A DNA stretch of 5,918 nucleotides from Anaerobacillus sp. Lineage in GTDB: Bacteria > Bacillota > Bacilli > Bacillales_H > Anaerobacillaceae. Below the pieces are notes generated by a model, which was given only the letters and a program-made list of their open reading frames with translations, had not been told where the DNA came from and did not search any database. Positions within the stretch are counted from its first letter, which is position 1; each line of letters starts with the position of its first letter. Of this stretch, positions 1 to 5,911 are shown one piece after another. The stretch lies in the NCBI GenBank assembly GCA_007120055.1, contig SKOL01000742.1, forward strand, positions 1 to 5,918. Direction: 5' to 3'. The position numbers and the translations under genes were made by a program.

Positions 1-1140
1 ATAAACAAATGGTTGTAGTAACTCCCCTAAAATACTAATCGTAACGAGTGGATGAAAACCAATCATTGCCAACAGTAAAAATAAGCACTGAATAGAAAAA
101 AACAAGAAAATTGGATGCTTTGCTAATAGTTCTAAAGGTTGTTGTAAAACTAACATGTATCCTGATTGATTTAATACTGTTACGAAAAAACTTACAGCTA
201 TAAAAAGAACCATGTAATTTTTTAATCCAATCGTTCGTTCCTTCCAAACCGGGATACTATACTTAATAAATGATCTTAGGCGCCTAATTGCTATAGCCCA
301 AAAAATTGAATAAGGCACAATGACAAGAGTTACCGCAGTTAAAAAGTTTAATTGTAGCCATTCTTTTAAAGATAAAATAGCTACGATAAAAATAACTAGG
401 TAAATCAACATCGTAATTACCTTTTTAATTAAAGATAAATTTATTTCAACCGACTGATTTTGGGCAATATCCACAGTATATTTTTTATACTTCCATCCTA
501 AAAGCCAATCGATAAAAAGGAGAAGGAAAGAAAATAACAATAACCAAGGTAACAACCTTAAGTAGCTCGCGCCAGTAATATCGATCGTAATCGCAACCAT
601 AATTTCCATCGGGCTCCACACTAGACATAGAGCATAACCTCTTAACATTGCTCTACTAATAAATATATTCCTTAGTTTTCTTGTAAAAGTAGCTAAGTTT
701 TTATGCAATACATTTTGAACAAGAGGTAAAGTACTTATGTTTAAAAATGTTCCTAGCAAAAAACTAACAATCGAACCCCGATAATATAATTGACCTAAAT
801 GATTTACTCTCGCTTTCAAAAGTTTATTGACACTTTTGTCATACCTCCCAACAACGATAATGCTATTTATGAATGGCAATACAAAGAAAATAGCTAATAT
901 AATCATCGTTGAGGTCATAAAAAACGGAACCTCAGTAAAGTGCTTTTCTGTGGACGGAAATAATATTATCCCAACAATAAGAAAGGCGGTACTCGTTACT
1001 TGATATAGTTTTTTGGCCCCTTTGAAAGATGCAATAAAAGCTACTATCGCTAAGACACCGACGCTATACTCTAGTACAATCCAATCAATAAACAATGAAA
1101 AGAGATATGCGATAATTAGTACACTATATAGATATAGCAT
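1..1140 (-). CDS. Polytopic membrane protein, possible ion-transporter-type permease (3' end beyond window)
   Basis: The frame is open from an ATG at 1140 to the left edge: 380 codons with no stop, so the C-terminus is missing. The start is supported by AGGCGG about 7 bases upstream; this site overlaps the stop of the preceding gene. Another ATG at 1144 reaches a stop after six codons. The protein is very hydrophobic, with roughly ten membrane segments, for example near residues 3-20, 73-97, 122-140, 165-187, 195-215, 240-257, 264-284, 307-325 and 345-372. Basic loops lie between, such as RKLRN at 154-158 and RRLRS at 286-290. Two similar-looking stretches, FLLGTFLNISTLPLV (127-141) and MIGFHPLVTISILGELL (359-375), recall the paired hairpins of ion-transporter superfamily carriers (DASS, ArsB and CitMHS types), but I do not recognise the family with certainty. 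It starts 11 bases after the LarA-like gene and is probably cotranscribed. A role in carrying an organic anion is inference. Confidence 0.85.
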   Translation of the reverse strand, partial: MLYLYSVLIIAYLFSLFIDWIVLEYSVGVLAIVAFIASFKGAKKLYQVTSTAFLIVGIILFPSTEKHFTEVPFFMTSTMIILAIFFVLPFINSIIVVGRYDKSVNKLLKARVNHLGQLYYRGSIVSFLLGTFLNISTLPLVQNVLHKNLATFTRKLRNIFISRAMLRGYALCLVWSPMEIMVAITIDITGASYLRLLPWLLLFSFLLLFIDWLLGWKYKKYTVDIAQNQSVEINLSLIKKVITMLIYLVIFIVAILSLKEWLQLNFLTAVTLVIVPYSIFWAIAIRRLRSFIKYSIPVWKERTIGLKNYMVLFIAVSFFVTVLNQSGYMLVLQQPLELLAKHPIFLFFSIQCLFLLLAMIGFHPLVTISILGELLQPFVY

Positions 1141-1151
1141 CCATTATCCGC

Positions 1152-2399
1152 CTAATAATTCATGACAGTAGGCTCGCTTAATACTTTAAATTGATCTTTT
1201 TCTTTTATTTCTTCAAGTAGAGCTTCAGACACCCATATTTCTTTTATATCTAACGTATTTTTAATGCGAACAACTTTTAATTTATTGAGATCAAATGCAT
1301 TACATGTTTTAATCGCAGCCTTAACCGCTAATTCGTTGGTTTCCATAAACATAGGCACTTTTACGACGTTTGTTACCGTACTAGTTAATGAATTAGCATA
1401 TCCCTTATGCCATTCAATTGAATCAACTACTGCTTTTGTAGTTATATCAGCCATTCCTAAGCCATTGGCATTACCGTGTGTTTTAGTAGTTAAACCTAAT
1501 ACAACAATCCTCATTACATCAGGTCCCCCTGTGGCATATGGTGTTGCGTAACGGCCTGTAATATTAGGATCCATCCCATCTCCTGAAATATCTTTACCTA
1601 TTTCATCGACGACAAGCACATCAATTTTGTCAAACATGAGCTTTGCCATTAAACTTTTCGCTTCTATTAAAAGATTGGGTTCTTCTTCAATAATTTTTTC
1701 TGCTGGAAGGGCAACGATTTTTGCGATATGATCATATGCGTTTTCTATGGATCCTAGCCCGAATAGGAAGTTAATTTTGCTAAGCATAATCTTTGCCATT
1801 TCTGGAACATGATCCGCCATATGTTTAAACCCATATAAATGCGCTGCTTCAGCTCCCTTTTGCTTTCCTAAACCTATTGTTAGCATTTTTAACAATCCAC
1901 TTTCTACAGGACCTCGAAAAGCAGTATGAGCTTTAATTCGATTAATAATAATTACTTGATCAGCCTCATAAGCATGTTTATCAACATAAACAGGTAAACC
2001 ATTCGGCAATTCTCCTACTTTCACTACTTCCATACTAGCGATTATAGGTGCACCAACAGATTCCTCTGTTACCCCTAATTCTTCCAACACTTCCTTTTGA
2101 CCTTCACCTGTTGCTCCACCATGACTCCCCATTGCAGGGACGATAAAAGGCTCGCCACCAATGGATTTTACCGCCGTTACCACTTCTCTTGTTAAAACAT
2201 CAATATCAGCTATACCTCTACTGCCGACAGCAATCGCGACACGCTCCCCTTTCGAAACGCGACTTAGAACTTCAGCATGATTAATTGCCTTATGTACCTC
2301 TGCCGCAACGTCTTCGATTTCAGGGGCATGGAATATTTGTTCAACTTTCGCCATTTTTGGTACCGGTATATCTTTGAGTAGCTTCTGTAAAATGTCCAT
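1152..2399 (-). CDS. LarA-like (DUF2088) protein, putative nickel-dependent 2-hydroxyacid racemase or epimerase
   Basis: This 415-residue cytoplasmic protein is close to LarA in length (about 424). LarA enzymes invert the C2 centre of hydroxy acids with a nickel-pincer nucleotide cofactor. Lactobacillus LarA uses Arg75, His108, His174, Lys184 (covalent cofactor link) and His200 (nickel ligand). Likely equivalents here are R61 (GSRGI), H93 (GSHGGATGEGQ), H158 (IKAHT), K171 (GLLKM) and H187 (AEAAH). The spacings are 32, 65, 13 and 16 residues, against 33, 66, 10 and 16 in LarA. The LarA GGRK motif around the lysine is replaced by ESGLLK, which points to a divergent subgroup rather than classical lactate racemase. 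The C-terminal half carries DEIGKDISGDGMDPNITGR at 265-283, where E266 and K269 may match Gln295 and Lys298 of LarA. The start at 2399 has a strong AGGAGG six bases upstream. Linkage to a TRAP carboxylate transporter suggests a hydroxy-acid or sugar-acid substrate. Substrate and catalytic activity are inferred; family membership is fairly secure. Confidence 0.88.
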   Translation of the reverse strand: MDILQKLLKDIPVPKMAKVEQIFHAPEIEDVAAEVHKAINHAEVLSRVSKGERVAIAVGSRGIADIDVLTREVVTAVKSIGGEPFIVPAMGSHGGATGEGQKEVLEELGVTEESVGAPIIASMEVVKVGELPNGLPVYVDKHAYEADQVIIINRIKAHTAFRGPVESGLLKMLTIGLGKQKGAEAAHLYGFKHMADHVPEMAKIMLSKINFLFGLGSIENAYDHIAKIVALPAEKIIEEEPNLLIEAKSLMAKLMFDKIDVLVVDEIGKDISGDGMDPNITGRYATPYATGGPDVMRIVVLGLTTKTHGNANGLGMADITTKAVVDSIEWHKGYANSLTSTVTNVVKVPMFMETNELAVKAAIKTCNAFDLNKLKVVRIKNTLDIKEIWVSEALLEEIKEKDQFKVLSEPTVMNY

Positions 2400-2444
2400 T
2401 TGCGTCCTCCTCCCTTATTAATCTATCTAGTAATCGTTTTTAAA

Positions 2445-2473
2445 ATAAAACTATAATATAAAACAGCGTTTTA
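2445..2473 (-). promoter_or_regulatory. AT-rich candidate promoter/operator box before the LarA-like gene
   Basis: About 45-75 bases upstream of the LarA-like start lies the string TATAATATAAAA (plus strand, 2452-2463), which also occurs at 5735-5746 and with one change at 5852-5863 upstream of dctP. Overlapping it are ATAAAACT (2445-2452) and the small inverted repeat TAAAAC-AGC-GTTTTA (2459-2473). Read on the minus strand it offers -10-like hexamers TATATT or TATTAT, but I find no convincing -35 at normal spacing. It could be a regulator-dependent promoter or an operator half-site. The low complexity of AT-rich DNA makes chance possible. Confidence 0.3.
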
Positions 2474-2514
2474 AAATGAAACCAAAATCATAAGTGATGT
2501 TCTTCATATCTAGT

Positions 2515-2561
2515 CCTACCCGCACTATTTAACATTAACACTACGGAAATAATGGGGTAGG
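2515..2561. repeat. Inverted repeat CCTACCC/GGGTAGG in the dctM to LarA-like gap
   Basis: Perfect 7-bp arms, CCTACCC at 2515-2521 and GGGTAGG at 2555-2561, flank a 33-base loop. The loop itself contains the nearly symmetrical TTAACATTAA and two direct CACTA copies. The repeat sits just after the dctM stop and is relatively G+C-rich for this gap. No U-run follows on the minus-strand transcript, so it is not a standard intrinsic terminator. It could be an mRNA-stabilising or processing hairpin, or a binding site. Confidence 0.4.
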
Positions 2562-2566
2562 AAGGT

Positions 2567-3847
2567 TTAAGATTTAAAATTTAATAAGTATAGTGATAAC
2601 TGTGGTAATAAAATGATCACGATTAATGTCAGTAACATCGCTATGAAAAATGGAACAATCGCTTTAGATATAGCTTCTATCGATAAGCCCGATATACCAG
2701 AACCTACAAATAAATTTACTCCTAATGGCGGCGTAATAAAACCAATCGCTAAGTTAACAACCATAATTATCCCAAAATGAATAGGATCATACCCAATACT
2801 TAGTGCAATCGGTAATAATATTGGTGTTAAAATAATAATCGCCGCTAAAGTATCCATGAAACAACCAACTATTAATAATAAAAGTGTAATTAATAAAATG
2901 ATAACAATCGGATTTTCAGAGATAGATAGCATCCATTGAGCAATTTGATTTGGTATTTGTTCCATTGTAAGTAGGCGCCCAAAAGCAGTTGCCGTTCCTA
3001 CGATAATTAAAATTGTCGCAGTCGTTAACCCAGAATTTATTAATATACTTGGTAACTCTTTAATTTTAAGCTCACGATACAACACTAAACCGGCAAACAA
3101 ACCGTATACGACTGCAATTACAGCAGCTTCTGTCGGTGTGAAAATACCTCCATAAATCCCGCCTAAAATAATAATTGGAATCAGTAATGCCCACTTGGCA
3201 TCCCATGTAGATTTTGCAATATTTTTAATGGAAGTTTTTTCACCAGTGCCAGTATAGCCATGCTTGCGTGAATGAAAATACGCATAAACCATTAATGATA
3301 ATCCTACAAATAACCCAGGAATAACCCCTGCTATAAACATATCTCCAATCGAGACACTACCTACAACTCCATAAATAACCATCGGAATACTTGGTGGAAT
3401 AATAACTCCTAATGATCCTGCAGCTGCTACTACCGCAGTTGAGAATTTTTTGTCGTACCCTTGACGAACCATCGCCGGGATCATAATTCCACCGATCGCT
3501 GCAACGGTAGCAGGTCCAGACCCTGAAATTGCTGCGAAAAACATACAAGTAATAATTGTTGCAATGGCAAAACCACCGGTCTTATTACCTACTAATGAAT
3601 TCGCTACATTAAAGAGCCGGTCAGAAATTCCACCTCTCCCCATTATTTCCCCAGCTAATATAAAGAACGGAACCGCTAGTAATGGAAACGAATCAACTGC
3701 AGTAATTAAGCCCATTACTAAAAAATCTATTGGTAAGGAGCCAGTAATAATTAAAGTTATTAGCGTCGCTAATCCAAGAGCAATCCCAATTGGGACACTT
3801 AAGATTAAAAATAAAGCAAACGCTCCAAATAATATTGCTGTAGTCAT
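2567..3847 (-). CDS. dctM: TRAP transporter large membrane subunit DctM
   Basis: This 426-residue, highly hydrophobic protein has the usual length of the DctM family, the transport channel of TRAP carriers. The family uses a sodium or proton gradient to move carboxylates delivered by the receptor. Family motifs appear in order: SFPLLAVPFFILAGEIM (53-69), SGSGPATVAAIGGIMIP (108-124), GSLGVIIPPSIPMVIYG (144-160), GIFTPTEAAVIAVVYGL (234-250), MDTLAAIIILTPILLPI (331-347) and GFITPPLGVNLFV (369-381). The SGSGPAT and ITPPLGVN hairpins are the paired re-entrant regions of this ion-transporter superfamily fold. Around eleven membrane segments are expected. The start at 3847 follows an AAGGGGGGAG site that overlaps the dctQ stop, leaving an 11-base gap, so translation of the two membrane subunits is probably coupled. 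No broken motif or truncation is visible. The substrate cannot be read from this subunit. Confidence 0.97.
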   Translation of the reverse strand: MTTAILFGAFALFLILSVPIGIALGLATLITLIITGSLPIDFLVMGLITAVDSFPLLAVPFFILAGEIMGRGGISDRLFNVANSLVGNKTGGFAIATIITCMFFAAISGSGPATVAAIGGIMIPAMVRQGYDKKFSTAVVAAAGSLGVIIPPSIPMVIYGVVGSVSIGDMFIAGVIPGLFVGLSLMVYAYFHSRKHGYTGTGEKTSIKNIAKSTWDAKWALLIPIIILGGIYGGIFTPTEAAVIAVVYGLFAGLVLYRELKIKELPSILINSGLTTATILIIVGTATAFGRLLTMEQIPNQIAQWMLSISENPIVIILLITLLLLIVGCFMDTLAAIIILTPILLPIALSIGYDPIHFGIIMVVNLAIGFITPPLGVNLFVGSGISGLSIEAISKAIVPFFIAMLLTLIVIILLPQLSLYLLNFKS

Positions 3848-3858
3848 ACTCTCCCCCC

Positions 3859-4383
3859 TTAATCCTCTCTAAGGCGCTCTAACTCAGTTTTGACCGTGAA
3901 ATCACCTTTACCAAATAACGTTTTAAATTGTTTAATTATGTTTTGGATCAACCGAATAGAAGTTAATGCCATCCCAAATGGCGCTGCCAAATAAATTAAG
4001 GCCATCGGAATTTGGTTTGCTGGTGATTTTTGTCCAAACTCTAGAAATCTCTCTGTTATCGTATATCCATAAATAACAACAAAAATAGCAAAAGCTAAAA
4101 ATAAAAAATTTGCAATAATATTAAAAATAAGTTTACCTTTATCTTTAAATAATAATAAAAACGCATCTACCTTAATATGTCGTTGTTTTTTAACACCATA
4201 ACTAATACCAATATAAACAAGCCATATAAAACTGTATCTTGCTAACTCCTCCGACCATGATAATGAGCTTTCCATGACATATCGCATAAACACTTGTAAA
4301 AAGATAACAACAACCATTATGGTAGATAAAACGACAATTAAGACTTCTTCAAAATGTTCATCGAGCCACTTTACTATTTTCAT
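3859..4383 (-). CDS. dctQ: TRAP transporter small membrane subunit DctQ
   Basis: This is a 174-residue protein with four predicted membrane segments near residues 14-34, 48-63, 85-107 and 126-148, the standard DctQ topology. DctQ partners DctM in the membrane and is needed for docking of the receptor and for transport. The signature SWSEELARYSFIWLVYIG at 42-59 matches the conserved W-x-EE-x3-R-x2-F-x-W pattern of the family, and a basic loop, KKQRHIK (65-71), follows. The frame also offers an ATG at 4410 that would add nine residues (MYHPEGGQG). I chose the ATG at 4383 because AAGGAGG lies seven bases before it, and the peptide MKIVKWLDEHFEE is a typical DctQ beginning. The gene is 102 bases downstream of dctP, beyond a hairpin, and 11 bases before dctM. 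Confidence 0.95.
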   Translation of the reverse strand: MKIVKWLDEHFEEVLIVVLSTIMVVVIFLQVFMRYVMESSLSWSEELARYSFIWLVYIGISYGVKKQRHIKVDAFLLLFKDKGKLIFNIIANFLFLAFAIFVVIYGYTITERFLEFGQKSPANQIPMALIYLAAPFGMALTSIRLIQNIIKQFKTLFGKGDFTVKTELERLRED

Positions 4384-4390
4384 CCCTTGA

Positions 4391-4397
4391 CCTCCTT
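4391..4397 (-). promoter_or_regulatory. Ribosome binding site that fixes the dctQ start
   Basis: The minus strand reads AAGGAGG followed by seven bases and then the ATG at 4383. This near-perfect match to the 16S rRNA tail lies inside the nine-codon extension that begins at 4410, so the longer form is unlikely. No comparable site precedes the 4410 ATG. Confidence 0.85.
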
Positions 4398-4428
4398 CCG
4401 GATGGTACATGCGTTGTAACTATTGAAG

Positions 4429-4464
4429 AAAACGGGGCGAATAAACGATTAATCGCCCCATTTT
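4429..4464 (-). terminator. Intrinsic terminator or attenuator between dctP and dctQ
   Basis: On the minus-strand RNA, GGGGCGA (4459-4453) pairs with TCGCCCC (4440-4434) around a 12-base loop. Flanking AAAAT and GTTTT extend the stem to 12 pairs with one G-U, followed by a U-rich tail GTTTTCTTC. It begins about 22 bases after the dctP stop. As dctQ, dctM and the downstream genes share this transcript, partial termination here would make receptor mRNA more abundant than permease mRNA, as is usual for binding-protein operons. The tail contains only four consecutive U, which fits leaky rather than complete termination. The opposite strand also has a short T-run. Confidence 0.75.
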
Positions 4465-4485
4465 AAGTTTCATTAATTGTACTTT

Positions 4486-5562
4486 TTACTGGGCTTTTTG
4501 AATTTCAGCTAAGTATTCATCAACAATTTCTCTACCGATACTATCAGCATGCTTGTCAATTACAGATAATACTCCATCTTGGAAGCGTTGAAGCTCTTCT
4601 GGTGAAATTTCACTAAATTGCATATTCTCTTGTAAAGCTTCTAAACTTTCAATTGCGACTTCACGATTTCTTTGACGGTTATATTTACCCGCTTCTACTG
4701 CAGCATCTGTAATAATTTCTTGCTGTTCAGAAGTAAGAGTATCCCAAATCTGTTTACTGAATAAGAAGATAAATGGTGTATAAACATGGTTTGTTCCAGA
4801 CACATAATCTTGAACTTCATAGAAGTTACTTAATAAGATTGTTGGGTATGGATTTTCTTGTCCATCCATCGTCCCTTGTTGTAAACCAGCAAACAATTCA
4901 GGGAACGCCATCGGTGAAGGGTTAGCTCCTAACTCTCTCCAAGCATCTAAATGAATTTGGTTTTCCATCGTACGAATTTTTAATCCAGAAAGATCATCAA
5001 TACTTTCTACAGGACGAACACTGTTCGTTAAGTTACGGAAGCCATTTTCCCACCAAGCTAAACCAACTACACCTTGTGGCTCAAGAAGATCAAACATTTT
5101 ATCACCAAATGGTCCATCTAACACAGCATCAGCCACTTCTTCATTTGGAATTGTAAACGGTAAATCGAATACTCCGTATTCTTTAACAAAGTTAACTAGT
5201 GGAGAAGTTGATGGAATTGTAATTTCTAACGTTCCGAATTGAAGCATTTCAATAGCTGCACGGTCATCAGCCACTTGACCTGAATGATACACTTCGATAT
5301 TAAAATCGTCTGTTTGACTTTCAACTAACTCTTTAAATTTCATAGCACCCTCATATTGTGGATGACGATCATTAACGCCGATACTTACACGTAAAGTCCG
5401 CTGTTCCCCTGATCCATTTGAAGCGCTTTCATTATTTTCACTAGAAGTACCATTATTATTTGCGTTGTTACCTGATGTTGGCTCACTACTGTCACCACCA
5501 CAAGCTGCTAAAACTATTACTAAAACCATAGCCATTATTAATCCTAAAAGTTTTTTCTTCAT
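4486..5562 (-). CDS. dctP: TRAP transporter solute-binding lipoprotein DctP
   Basis: This 358-residue protein is the extracytoplasmic receptor that captures the carboxylate and hands it to DctQM. Residues 1-20 form a lipoprotein signal peptide (MKKK basic end, hydrophobic core), and the lipobox LAAC places the lipid-bearing cysteine at C21. Residues 22-54 are a flexible Ser/Asn/Gly/Glu linker, as expected for a membrane-anchored receptor in a Gram-positive cell. The mature domain shows the DctP pattern: RVSIGVNDRHPQYEGAMKF from 58, VADDRAAIEMLQFGTLEITI around 97-116, NGFRNLTN with R176, LSGLKIRTMEN with R197, and AFPELFAGLQQGTMDGQENP up to N237. R176, R197 and N237 match the spacing of Arg127, Arg147 and Asn187 in the sialic acid receptor SiaP; the middle arginine binds the ligand carboxylate. 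AGGGGGAG lies six bases before the start at 5562. First gene of the operon. The ligand is an organic acid of unknown identity. Confidence 0.97.
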   Translation of the reverse strand: MKKKLLGLIMAMVLVIVLAACGGDSSEPTSGNNANNNGTSSENNESASNGSGEQRTLRVSIGVNDRHPQYEGAMKFKELVESQTDDFNIEVYHSGQVADDRAAIEMLQFGTLEITIPSTSPLVNFVKEYGVFDLPFTIPNEEVADAVLDGPFGDKMFDLLEPQGVVGLAWWENGFRNLTNSVRPVESIDDLSGLKIRTMENQIHLDAWRELGANPSPMAFPELFAGLQQGTMDGQENPYPTILLSNFYEVQDYVSGTNHVYTPFIFLFSKQIWDTLTSEQQEIITDAAVEAGKYNRQRNREVAIESLEALQENMQFSEISPEELQRFQDGVLSVIDKHADSIGREIVDEYLAEIQKAQ

Positions 5563-5585
5563 TTCATTCTCCCCCTAATGTTTAA

Positions 5586-5599
5586 TTTAACCGTTTACA
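5586..5599 (-). promoter_or_regulatory. Probable cre site for CcpA catabolite repression
   Basis: The minus strand reads TGTAAACGGTTAAA, which fits the cre consensus TGNAARCGNWWWCA except for A in place of C at position 13. It lies 24 bases upstream of the dctP start codon and just before the ribosome binding site, so it is probably inside the transcribed leader. CcpA bound there would block elongation when preferred sugars are present. This fits a catabolic operon for an alternative carbon source. Confidence 0.6.
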
Positions 5600-5651
5600 A
5601 ATCAAGCAAAAAAGAACACTCCCCGAAACATCCCCCCTTAACTTAATCACT

Positions 5652-5682
5652 AAATCTAGTTTTATCATATAAAACTAGATTT
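5652..5682. repeat. Perfect 14-bp palindrome with 3-base centre upstream of dctP
   Basis: Arms of 14 bp (5652-5665 and 5669-5682) are exact inverse complements around the centre CAT. The inner half-sites are AGTTTTAT and ATAAAACT, flanked by AAATCT and AGATTT. It is about 90 bases upstream of the dctP start. A palindrome of this length is a good operator candidate for a dimeric regulator. If transcribed, it would also form a hairpin, but with only two G-C pairs and a short T-run it is a poor terminator. Confidence 0.65.
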
Positions 5683-5716
5683 TCAAAACTTAATAGACTT
5701 TAACTTGAAATAAATA

Positions 5717-5738
5717 TATAAAACTTTAAAGTTTTATA
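5717..5738. repeat. Perfect 22-bp palindrome upstream of dctP
   Basis: The 22 bases are perfectly self-complementary, each half being TATAAAACTTT or its complement. It contains the same half-site ATAAAACT (5718-5725) and its inverse AGTTTTAT (5730-5737) as the palindrome at 5652-5682, but here the half-sites face inward instead of outward. The right half overlaps a further inverted repeat, TTTTATA-A-TATAAAA (5732-5746). It may be part of a multi-site operator; AT-rich composition lowers the weight of the match. Confidence 0.5.
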
Positions 5739-5773
5739 ATATAAAATTATGTTTTTTTATGTATTTAGACAGA
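5731..5773. repeat. Long direct repeat upstream of dctP, copy 1
   Basis: This 43-bp copy matches 5848-5888 at 36 positions, with five substitutions and one 2-base gap. Conserved blocks are ATAATATAAAATTA, a T-run followed by ATG, and TAGACAGA. Read on the minus strand, the order is TCTGTCTA, then an A-run, then AATTTTATATTAT. The TAGACAGA block is not merely AT-rich, so the match is unlikely to be composition alone. Confidence 0.65.
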
Positions 5774-5847
5774 GTTGAACAACTTATTCTTTTAATCTAT
5801 AGATCTTCAAAGTAGTTTCTAAACTAACAACTTTTAAAGTGTTTGGC

Positions 5848-5888
5848 GTTTCATAATATAAAATTAAGTTTTTATGCACCTAGACAGA
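5848..5888. repeat. Long direct repeat upstream of dctP, copy 2
   Basis: This is the 41-bp partner of the repeat at 5731-5773, shifted by about 117 bp. It ends in TAGACAGA, and its TAGACA is also the left arm of a short inverted repeat with TGTCTA at 5906-5911. The flanks share AACTTTAAAG-type sequence with copy 1 (AACTTTTAAAG at 5829-5839). It may be a tandem regulator site or a duplicated promoter segment. Confidence 0.65.
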
Positions 5889-5911
5889 TTATTCACTTTC
5901 CCCTTTGTCTA
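5881..5911. repeat. Short inverted repeat TAGACA/TGTCTA
   Basis: TAGACA (5881-5886) and TGTCTA (5906-5911) are inverse complements separated by 19 bases. The box is the conserved end of the long direct repeats, so three copies occur here: two in one orientation (5766-5771 and 5881-5886) and one in the other. Arms of six bases can arise by chance. Confidence 0.25.

Noticed and set aside
35..247. Open frame of 70 codons on the minus strand
   Set aside because: It overlaps the long membrane-protein frame that runs from 1140 to the left edge in another register, and has no family features.
1264..1551. Open frame of 95 codons on the plus strand
   Set aside because: It is antisense to the LarA-like gene, whose frame carries clear family motifs; no ribosome binding site or recognisable protein supports it.
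2462..2475. Possible cre site before the LarA-like gene (minus strand TTAAAACGCTGTTT)
   Set aside because: The core AAACG is present but the outer TG and CA are missing, giving too many mismatches.
3357..3548. Open frame of 63 codons inside dctM on the same strand
   Set aside because: It is an alternative frame of dctM, rich in Cys, Ser and Arg, with no motif of its own.
3564..3872. Open frame of 102 codons on the plus strand
   Set aside because: Antisense to the 5' part of dctM; the protein looks like a reverse-frame shadow and no start signal is visible.
4384..4410. N-terminal extension of DctQ beginning at ATG 4410
   Set aside because: It contains the strong AAGGAGG site that serves the ATG at 4383; MYHPEGGQG is not typical of DctQ.
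5602..5631. Nine-codon minus-strand mini-ORF (MFRGVFFA) after AAGGGGGG, considered as a leader peptide
   Set aside because: The purine run touches the ATG without the needed spacing, and no regulatory codon pattern or attenuator structure follows.
5840..5853. Possible second cre site TGTTTGGCGTTTCA
   Set aside because: The outer bases fit, but the central CG is shifted by one and the AA positions are TT, so it fits the consensus poorly.
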